A stretch of 13,174 bases of DNA from Candidatus Thalassarchaeaceae archaeon (GTDB lineage: Archaea > Thermoplasmatota > Poseidoniia > Poseidoniales > Thalassarchaeaceae). Under the pieces are notes generated by a model that did no database searches, had not been told where the DNA came from, and saw only the letters and a program-made list of their open reading frames with translations. Shown one piece after another: positions 7,103 to 13,174 of this stretch. The translations under genes were made by a program, and so were the position numbers. The stretch lies in contig JASMAJ010000008.1 of NCBI GenBank assembly GCA_030754395.1, forward strand, positions 1-13,174. Reading direction: 5' to 3'. Each line of letters starts with the position of its first letter. Within the stretch, counting starts at the first letter, position 1.

Positions 7103-7816
7103 GTGAGATCATTGAACGAAGCCACCCATACGCCAGTCATTGGCATCACATCTTGCAAACGTCCCTCGACTTTTGGTTCTTGGAATATCGATGCTGTTAT
7201 TATTCCTGCAACATACACTAATGCGGTGAAGGAAGCAGGTGGCGAACCATTGCTTCTACCTCCTGGTTGTAGTGCCTCTGTTCTTAGCAGGATAGACGGC
7301 CTTGTTGTCGCCGGTGGCCCAGATTTGCAATCTTCTCTATACGGACAGGAGTCAGGGGAATACACGGTTGAAACTTATCCTGAGCAGGATGAATCTGAGG
7401 CTGCACTAATTCAAGGAGCAATAGAACACGACATACCATTGTTGGGTATATGTCGTGGAATGCAGATGATGTGTGTATTACATGGAGGTTCTATACACCA
7501 ACATCTACCAATGACTCCTGGGTTTGAGGAACATGGAGGTTGGGACGGTGTCGCTACTGAACATGGAGTCGATATTATCGAAGGAACCATTCTTCAATCG
7601 ATTATGGGCCCTCATGTAATTGCAAATTCAACCCATCATCAAGGTGTAAGTGACCCCGGTTCTCTCCAAATTAACGCTCATTCTAGCCATGATAATTTGA
7701 TTGAAGGAGTTGAGCGAAATGACCTCAGATTCTGCGTTGGAGTTCAGTGGCATCCTGAAAGGATAGGACATCTAGGATTGTATCGCGCGCTCGTTGAAGC
7801 GGCGCGGGGTTCATGA
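7103..7816 (+). CDS. Class-I glutamine amidotransferase-like hydrolase (peptidase C26, PuuD-like)
   Basis: The enzyme should hydrolyse a gamma-glutamyl amide bond, as PuuD does for gamma-glutamyl-GABA; the true substrate is unknown. In numbering from a TTG at 7100, the nucleophile is Cys118 in LLGICRGMQ, and the His/Glu of the triad are His218 and Glu220 in VGVQWHPE. The segment AGGPDLQSSLYG (71-82) and NSTHHQGV (176-183) are typical C26 motifs. Length (about 238) is near that of PuuD. The start is uncertain: in-frame candidates are TTG 7100, GTG 7103 and TTG 7112, and a GGTGA element at 7102-7106 is correctly spaced for TTG 7112. The gene begins a few bases after the preceding stop and overlaps cysS at ATGA, so it is part of the operon and translationally coupled. 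No synthase domain partner is adjacent, which favours a free hydrolase over an amidotransferase subunit. Confidence 0.88.
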   Translation: MRSLNEATHTPVIGITSCKRPSTFGSWNIDAVIIPATYTNAVKEAGGEPLLLPPGCSASVLSRIDGLVVAGGPDLQSSLYGQESGEYTVETYPEQDESEAALIQGAIEHDIPLLGICRGMQMMCVLHGGSIHQHLPMTPGFEEHGGWDGVATEHGVDIIEGTILQSIMGPHVIANSTHHQGVSDPGSLQINAHSSHDNLIEGVERNDLRFCVGVQWHPERIGHLGLYRALVEAARGS

Positions 7817-9279
7817 CCCAATGGCTCATCCAACACTCTGAGACTATGACGTTGAGAGTATACGACACCCGCTCTCGCAGCAAGCGAGAGCTTGAAACTC
7901 TAGATGAGGGGAAGGTCGGACTCTACGCTTGTGGAATCACTCCATATTCACCCAGTCACATAGGTCATGGGCGTCAAGCTATCGCTTTCGATATTATTGT
8001 TAGATGGCTGCGTCATATCGGATATGAAGTGAATTATATCACCAATTTTACAGATGTTGATGACAAGATTATTTCTGTAGCAAATGACGAAGGAGTGGAT
8101 TTTCTGGAAGTAGCAAACAGGAATATTGCAGACTATTTTGAAGGAATGGACGCGCTAAATGTCCTTCGAGCTGATCATTATCCAAGAGTCACTGAAACGA
8201 TTCCTGAGATTGTCGATATGATTTCAATTCTCATCCAGAAGGGTCATGCCTACGTTGGAGGCGATGGGGTTTACTTTGAGATTGATACATCTCCTGAGAA
8301 GTATGGTCAATTAACTGGTCAATCTTTGGATATGGTACGAGCTGGTGCCGGAGGTAGGGTTGCAGATACCGGTTCTGGCAAGCGTGACCATCGTGATTTT
8401 GCATTATGGAAGTCAGCCAAACCAGATGAACCATCGTGGCCAAGTCCTTGGGGTGAAGGAAGACCTGGTTGGCATATCGAGTGTTCTGCTATGTCTCTCA
8501 AGTTACTTGGTGAAAGGTTCGATATCCATGGAGGAGGTACTGATTTGTTATTCCCTCATCATGAGGCTGAAATATTTCAATCTGAATGTTGCTTAGGACA
8601 TGACCCAGTGGTACAATATTGGATTCACAATGGTATGATTAATGTCGATGGAGAGAAGATGAGTAAGTCTCTAGGTAATTTCTGGACAATTAAGGATGCA
8701 TTAGAGCAAGTTGATCCATTAGTGCTGAGATACACTATGATTAATGCTCCATATCGTCAACCAATTGATTTCAATCAAAAAATGCTCGACGAATCAAGTA
8801 TTCATCACAAGAGAATGGTTTCCGTATACGGTGAGTCTTTGAGCAGTTTTGGCACTACTGATTGGGGAGATGTGGAGATTCTTGAGAGTGCTTCAAAACG
8901 CTTCGCTGCTGCTATGAATGATGATTTCAATACTAGAAATGCAGTAGTTGAGATTCAATCAGTGGTAAATTCACTTCGTAATTTACTTGACAACGGTGCT
9001 GATGCTGATATCTTAGCGGCAGGTGCTGGTTGGTTGAGTGAGTTTGCTGGAGAAATACTAGGATTGCTTCCAACTGATGAATCCATTCAAGAAATGATGG
9101 CTGAAGATGAGTCAGCACGAAGCGAAATCGAATCAATTGTTGAGCCTCTATTGAAAGAGCGAGCAGAAGCTCGTGCCTCCAAAGACTGGCCTCGTGCTGA
9201 TGAGATACGTGACAAACTGAATGAACTAGGCGTTGTGGTCGAAGATAGTCCAAGCGGCCCAGTCTGGCGATTACAATAG
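7813..9279 (+). CDS. cysS: Cysteinyl-tRNA synthetase
   Basis: A class I aminoacyl-tRNA synthetase that charges tRNA-Cys with cysteine using ATP. Signature elements are HIGH at 49-52, KMSKS at 282-286, and the zinc site Cys40 (in YACGIT), Cys224 (in HIECSAM), His249 and Glu253, with the same His-to-Glu spacing as E. coli CysRS. The C-terminal part (about 320-488) is the anticodon-binding helical region ending in WPRADEIRDKL and GPVWRLQ, as in bacterial and archaeal orthologues. Length of 488 is close to usual. The ATG at 7813 overlaps the upstream stop (ATGA); family alignments usually begin at a sequence like MTLRVYDT, so ATG 7846 is a real alternative and would drop 12 residues less one. Presence of CysRS means direct charging rather than the SepRS/SepCysS route, at least in part. 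Confidence 0.96.
   Translation: MTQWLIQHSETMTLRVYDTRSRSKRELETLDEGKVGLYACGITPYSPSHIGHGRQAIAFDIIVRWLRHIGYEVNYITNFTDVDDKIISVANDEGVDFLEVANRNIADYFEGMDALNVLRADHYPRVTETIPEIVDMISILIQKGHAYVGGDGVYFEIDTSPEKYGQLTGQSLDMVRAGAGGRVADTGSGKRDHRDFALWKSAKPDEPSWPSPWGEGRPGWHIECSAMSLKLLGERFDIHGGGTDLLFPHHEAEIFQSECCLGHDPVVQYWIHNGMINVDGEKMSKSLGNFWTIKDALEQVDPLVLRYTMINAPYRQPIDFNQKMLDESSIHHKRMVSVYGESLSSFGTTDWGDVEILESASKRFAAAMNDDFNTRNAVVEIQSVVNSLRNLLDNGADADILAAGAGWLSEFAGEILGLLPTDESIQEMMAEDESARSEIESIVEPLLKERAEARASKDWPRADEIRDKLNELGVVVEDSPSGPVWRLQ
7871..7891 (+). promoter_or_regulatory. Strong hairpin in the 5' coding region of cysS
   Basis: Arms gctctcgc and gcgagagc are perfectly complementary over eight bases with loop agcaa. 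It lies 58 bases after ATG 7813 and 25 bases after the alternative ATG 7846. It falls in a weakly conserved N-terminal stretch (R-S-R-S-K-R-E-L), so codon constraint is modest. It may slow or gate translation, or be chance. Confidence 0.35.
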
Positions 9280-9290
9280 TACTCTTAGAA

Positions 9291-10871
9291 TCAGGCAAAG
9301 CCCCAAACAGAAAACAGCATCATGGCACCGATTACTACGATTCCAGCTGGGAAAAAGTAGTCAATATCACTTCTAGCATTTGACATCGCACCAAGTTCAG
9401 AGCCACGCTCAAGGTAAGAACGGAATCCTGGTGCATCATTGCCAATTACCTCGACAGCACCGGACTTCCTTGCTCTATCTTTGTAGGGTTTAATTCCCTC
9501 ATCCCTCAACTCTTCCTCTTCACGAGGGCGAACTTCACCAGTAATGTAAATTGGATCTCCTATTTTTAATCCATAAAGAGTCCAACGATGCCTTCGGACA
9601 TCTCCAGTTGTGAATAGATTCGTCAATAATCCTCGAATTCTCAAATCATGTGCACATTCCCATTGGACGAGATGTTGACCGAGTTCAGTACGTTTCCATT
9701 TCCATGTTCGTGGTCTGACTACAATCCCTCCAGTTCCATCATGTAAGATGAAATCTCTGGAGCCATGTTTTTGCCTAACTTGTTCCCAAGCACATCTTTC
9801 TTCCCACCCATCATCGGTTTTCACTTTTCTACATACATAAATTTCGTATGTCCAGTGCCAGTGATATAAATCATCAACTGTTTTGGATGGGTCGTCATCG
9901 ACTTCTACACTCATAGGGTTCTTCAGATGTTTCCTAACTTGTCCAACGAGTTCTGCGTTTCCAATTGCAACGGATCTAACTAGTGATGTAGATTGATCTT
10001 GAATTGTTTTGACCCTTCTTGATCTAGTGATAGCAACCCCCATCCAAATTAATGAGATTAAGATGGTGCCATATGTTACAAGAGGATGCGCAGAGAATTG
10101 ATTTTCCATCTCAGGAGACTTAGCCCATGCTGGCATTGAAATTCCATAGTCGCTGTGATCCCTACATATACCAGTTGGATTACCATCATCATCTTCGCCT
10201 CCTGCAAATGCCAAACGTACAATCTCGCCATTGTCACATTCCCATCCTGCTGTAGAATATACTGCTACAGCATAGCAACTGAAAATCAGTAATGTGGCCA
10301 TGATTATAGAGGCGATTCCAGCCATTGAGATTGTAGCGGGAACTGGTGTTCCAATTTTTGTCGGATGCTCCTTCAGAACCCCTTCTTCATCTCGCATGTA
10401 GGGGTTTTCTCGATACCAATGAGTATCTCCTGGTGCTTCAAAAACCCATCCTCTATCATCTACGCTTGGAATACTGATTGTGGCAGAGTTCCAGAAGTTC
10501 TGTAATTCGATGCCTCCCTTTTCTGCACGAATTAGACAATCTCTTGGTGGATTTTTTTCTCTTATTTTCTGCATTTGAAGGCTGATTTCACTACCTGCAG
10601 CGCCTACAACAACTGCACCGGATAATAATCCAGCAACGGAAATCGCTGCGAAAAACCACCAGTCCTCAGTCCCTATTGAGTCAATTAATGAGATCGCACC
10701 TATGAAACAAATTAACATCAGCCCTATACAAATAAAATACAAAACTCGCAAAAATCCAGATCCTAAGGTTTCCCAGAATCCACCCTTTCGCATAACTGGT
10801 GTTCCTAAATCGAACATCCCAGCGTTCATCTCAAGTTGCTCTTCCACAACAGATACACTATGTCTAATCAA
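9291..10871 (-). CDS. Five-helix membrane protein with a GIDE (BAM) domain, no RING
   Basis: Hydrophobic helices are at about 41-65, 71-92, 180-205, 264-282 and 506-524. Between the fourth and fifth lies a GIDE/BAM-type domain, about 295-450: it opens with ETA-like SVAIGNAELVG, continues with W-x-W-x-Y-E-I, a conserved R-D-F-I-L-H-D-G-T-G-G element (372-382) followed by V-V-R-P, and closes with LKIGDPIYITGEV (435-447). In eukaryotes this domain precedes a RING finger in MUL1-type E3 ligases; here the residues after it (EEEELRDEG) are charged and contain no zinc-binding cysteines. Archaeal versions are known but their role is not. A Cys-bearing extracytoplasmic loop (C211, C236) sits between helices 3 and 4. 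The start is uncertain: TTG 10871 is the longest option, with GTG 10847 and ATG 10829 or 10817 in frame. It follows the amidohydrolase gene by 20 bp on the same strand. Confidence 0.78.
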   Translation of the reverse strand: MIRHSVSVVEEQLEMNAGMFDLGTPVMRKGGFWETLGSGFLRVLYFICIGLMLICFIGAISLIDSIGTEDWWFFAAISVAGLLSGAVVVGAAGSEISLQMQKIREKNPPRDCLIRAEKGGIELQNFWNSATISIPSVDDRGWVFEAPGDTHWYRENPYMRDEEGVLKEHPTKIGTPVPATISMAGIASIIMATLLIFSCYAVAVYSTAGWECDNGEIVRLAFAGGEDDDGNPTGICRDHSDYGISMPAWAKSPEMENQFSAHPLVTYGTILISLIWMGVAITRSRRVKTIQDQSTSLVRSVAIGNAELVGQVRKHLKNPMSVEVDDDPSKTVDDLYHWHWTYEIYVCRKVKTDDGWEERCAWEQVRQKHGSRDFILHDGTGGIVVRPRTWKWKRTELGQHLVQWECAHDLRIRGLLTNLFTTGDVRRHRWTLYGLKIGDPIYITGEVRPREEEELRDEGIKPYKDRARKSGAVEVIGNDAPGFRSYLERGSELGAMSNARSDIDYFFPAGIVVIGAMMLFSVWGFA

Positions 10872-10891
10872 ATGAAGTTTGAGGCGGCACC

Positions 10892-13174
10892 TTATTCTTC
10901 ATTGTCATCATCATTTCGTAGATTGTTGTTTATCATTACAACTGAAGCAATTAGTAAACCAACCAAGGATATTGCAGCAACCCAAAACAGAGGACCTTCA
11001 GTCCACGAGTTTTCTTCTTCAGGTTCAGGCTCAGGTTCAGGGGTGGTGTCATCATCTTCTACATCGAGGTATGACCAAGCATCTCTACAAGTGACTTGAC
11101 TGGGGTATATTCCTGAATCATCGCATAATTTTCCAGGTACTGCAAATGCATCTTCTACATCAAGAAGACAGAATGATCCCTCTAGGACAATACATTCATC
11201 CGTTGGTTGCATCACTACAAGAATAGAACCACACAGCAATTCTTTGTCATCAGGTGTAGTCTGACCATTATCAGATGTACAAGCCTCTAGGTGAATCCCT
11301 TCATCTATTGTAGTTGGATGGGCTAGAGTTGCTCCTCTTGGACCATAGGTACTGAAAAGTTCTGGTAATTCAGGTTCCGGTACTGAGTTCGTTCCGCCAT
11401 TTCCATTACCATTGTTATTACCATTCGTTATGTTAGTCTCTATAGGATCTGCTCCTCCTACTGTGCCACCAACTCTGTGTCCAGCTTCATCTAGTTCAAT
11501 GTCATAGTAGTCCGACCAGAGGTCTATTGTGTGCCCACTTTGGAAGCTTTGTGAACGGTTTAAAACATCGAAGTAGCGATCATCTCCAAGCGTGAACAGG
11601 TATTCAATTGGAACACTCTTACCTTGATTGCATTGTTGCAGTGCTGTGAACATCTCAGCATAGGTCTGCTGTGCTTCAGGAACACCATCATATGTGATAT
11701 CTGTAGCCTTGGTAAATCCAACTCCTTGGATTATCTCAACTTCATTATCCATTGCCTGCATTATGTCGACATCACCGAACACAGGAAGGCCTCCAACAAC
11801 GACTAGCCTTACATCTGGATCAATTGCGTCAATGACATTTCGATATGGATCTGCATTGAAGGTGTCTAGGACTACAAAATCTGCAGCGAGACCTGCTTGA
11901 ATGCGACCAGTATGGTCTGACCATCCTATAGCATCAACAACATTGGTTGAGATAGTTTGTACCAGTTCGAAATCCGTGAAAATGTTTCCAAGAATATTTT
12001 CATCCCACCAATCAGCAGTCTTCAATTCATGCATCGAACTTTTGGAACCGGATGGTGCCCAATCTGGCCCAATCATGATATTGACACCTTCCGCCTTAGC
12101 AGTTGCAATGTCTGTAGTATCTCCGTACAATAAGAGGTTAGAAGTTGGTGACCAAGCGAGGCTCCCACCCACATCTCCCAACGCTGAAAACTCTGGTTGA
12201 GTAAGTCCAGTACCGTGAATCACTACTATTTCACCAACTAGTAAGTCGTTTTGTACAAGTATGTCGAACTCCGCTCTACTTGATTCATCGATACCTTCTG
12301 CAAGATGCAGAAACCATGCATCTAGAGTGCCATCCGAACTCCCTTCCTTGATGTGATTTCCTTCGTAATCGGATTCTAATTCAGTCACCTTAGTCCAGAT
12401 GTAATCCTTGCCGAAATTGTATAGTTCTATATTTCTAGCAAGCATTGTCTCGAATGTATCTGTGTTTGAGTTTGAACTTCCTTGTATTGCAGTATTGCCT
12501 CCAACAATAGCCCTTAGTTCTGCAAATCTCATTGCCGATGAATCATAGAGGGAGCAACCAATGTCCTTAGCATCGCTATATCCAGAGTAGGACTGCCATT
12601 GGTAGCGATTATCCCATCCATCAGTTCCATGATCCCATAGAGGGATGAGATTGTATTTCGCGTGGTTGTGTGCATCAATAAATCCAGGATAGATGGTTCC
12701 ACTGGTTGGTATTGAAGGAACTCCTTCTGCACTCGCTGGGGCTCCATCGGAAGCACTCCAAATTGCTTCAATCATTCCATTGCGAACTAGAATTCGGCCG
12801 TCATCAATTACAGAATTAATAGACTCCATAGTAACAACTCGTCCTTCAAGGATATATTCTCCATTGTGTATATGATCTTGAGGCGGATAACAATTACCCA
12901 TTAGGTGATTTGTGCCGCCCCATTCTTGGTCATTAGGCCCGCCTGGTGTGGGGCTGCCATCTGTGAGTTTAGCCCAGTTACCATCGGCTCCATATCCATA
13001 CGGAATTCCATAGTCTGAATCTTCTTCGCCATAACTAACTGAATCTACTAGATTACCACTTGAATCACTAATTGATACAGTGTCTCCCTCAAAGTAGTCA
13101 AACTCAATATTTGTCTGTGCTCTATAGAATACTACGTATGCACCGGCTTCGATGGTAGTTCCCCAAGCAACACT
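10892..13174 (-). CDS. Surface-anchored lamin-tail domain/amidohydrolase fusion (5' end beyond window)
   Basis: The frame stays open to the right edge, so the N terminus is not seen; ATG 12901 is internal. The 91 codons upstream of it encode the end of a lamin-tail domain: GAYVVFYR, then GDTVSISDSSGNLVDSVSY, and a closing S-P-T-P-G-G-P-N. After a short link comes an amidohydrolase barrel (numbering from ATG 12901): PGFIDAHNH with His78 and His80, HLAE with His199 and Glu202, VIHG with His229, and GPDWAPSGS with Asp280. These give a metal site like that of chlorohydrolase/cytosine-deaminase relatives with no carboxylated lysine. After residue 480 there is an Asn/Gly linker, a Cys-rich domain, a Pro-Glu stalk (TPEPEPEPEEE) and a membrane helix at about 636-657 with a short acidic tail. 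The enzyme is therefore predicted to face outside, tethered at its C terminus. The substrate, an amide, ester or deaminated heterocycle, cannot be told. Confidence 0.88.
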   Translation of the reverse strand, partial: SVAWGTTIEAGAYVVFYRAQTNIEFDYFEGDTVSISDSSGNLVDSVSYGEEDSDYGIPYGYGADGNWAKLTDGSPTPGGPNDQEWGGTNHLMGNCYPPQDHIHNGEYILEGRVVTMESINSVIDDGRILVRNGMIEAIWSASDGAPASAEGVPSIPTSGTIYPGFIDAHNHAKYNLIPLWDHGTDGWDNRYQWQSYSGYSDAKDIGCSLYDSSAMRFAELRAIVGGNTAIQGSSNSNTDTFETMLARNIELYNFGKDYIWTKVTELESDYEGNHIKEGSSDGTLDAWFLHLAEGIDESSRAEFDILVQNDLLVGEIVVIHGTGLTQPEFSALGDVGGSLAWSPTSNLLLYGDTTDIATAKAEGVNIMIGPDWAPSGSKSSMHELKTADWWDENILGNIFTDFELVQTISTNVVDAIGWSDHTGRIQAGLAADFVVLDTFNADPYRNVIDAIDPDVRLVVVGGLPVFGDVDIMQAMDNEVEIIQGVGFTKATDITYDGVPEAQQTYAEMFTALQQCNQGKSVPIEYLFTLGDDRYFDVLNRSQSFQSGHTIDLWSDYYDIELDEAGHRVGGTVGGADPIETNITNGNNNGNGNGGTNSVPEPELPELFSTYGPRGATLAHPTTIDEGIHLEACTSDNGQTTPDDKELLCGSILVVMQPTDECIVLEGSFCLLDVEDAFAVPGKLCDDSGIYPSQVTCRDAWSYLDVEDDDTTPEPEPEPEEENSWTEGPLFWVAAISLVGLLIASVVMINNNLRNDDDNEE
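11022..11041. repeat. Hexamer repeat encoding the Pro-Glu stalk
   Basis: Three imperfect copies of ggttca/ggctca lie in a row and encode the alternating Pro-Glu part of the amidohydrolase stalk. Such slippage-prone repeats can vary in copy number between strains and change stalk length in steps of two residues. Confidence 0.6.

Noticed and set aside
12899..12901. ATG 12901 as start of the amidohydrolase
   Set aside because: The frame continues without a stop for 91 codons to the edge and encodes a lamin-tail domain; sequence before ATG 12901 shows no promoter.
1..13174. Defence system, mobile element, integration site, tRNA or rRNA gene
   Set aside because: I searched both strands by eye for transposase or integrase motifs, terminal repeats, nuclease or toxin genes and tRNA-like folds and found none; every stretch over 300 bp is covered by a coding region.

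Overview
The window looks like a piece of a marine planktonic euryarchaeal genome, most likely Marine Group II/III (Candidatus Poseidoniia). The archaeal evidence is a TATA-binding protein with a TATA box placed for leaderless transcription, an archaeal-type mevalonate kinase, oligo-T terminators, and GGTGA-type Shine-Dalgarno sites mixed with GTG/TTG starts. The lifestyle evidence is an aerobic, membrane-bound Fe-S oxidoreductase of the ETF:quinone type and very large secreted proteins with Ig/PKD-like and lamin-tail domains. The lineage is an inference; no rRNA or tRNA gene is present to confirm it.

Layout. The left block (1-4573) is read entirely on the minus strand, right to left: mevalonate kinase (3599-4573), an oligo-T terminator, the TATA-binding protein gene with its own TATA box (2806-3519), a second T tract, then a giant secreted repeat protein that starts at a GTG (2720) and runs off the left edge. 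A divergent promoter region (4574-4683) separates this from a compact plus-strand operon (4684-9279): a fused cytochrome b/Fe-S/CCG-domain oxidoreductase, a small four-helix membrane protein, a class-I glutamine-amidotransferase-like C26 peptidase, and cysteinyl-tRNA synthetase joined by an ATGA overlap. The right block (9291 to the right edge) is again minus strand and meets cysS tail to tail with only 11 bp between stops: a surface-anchored lamin-tail/amidohydrolase fusion that enters from the right edge, then a five-helix GIDE-domain membrane protein.

How the genes fit together. Mevalonate kinase feeds isoprenoid lipid synthesis, TBP and CysRS are information-processing genes, and the oxidoreductase probably passes electrons from acyl-CoA dehydrogenases (via ETF) to the quinone pool, consistent with a heterotroph that oxidises fatty acids. 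The two edge proteins are surface or secreted proteins and belong to the accessory, environment-facing part of the genome. Both edge genes are open at the window boundary, so neither has both ends visible here.

I see no mobile element, CRISPR array, RNA gene or defence system. The most unusual items are the TBP with a roughly 55-residue acidic insertion in its second repeat, the membrane-anchored lamin-tail/amidohydrolase fusion, paired dyads around the start of the giant surface gene, and the unassigned four-helix protein coupled to the oxidoreductase.
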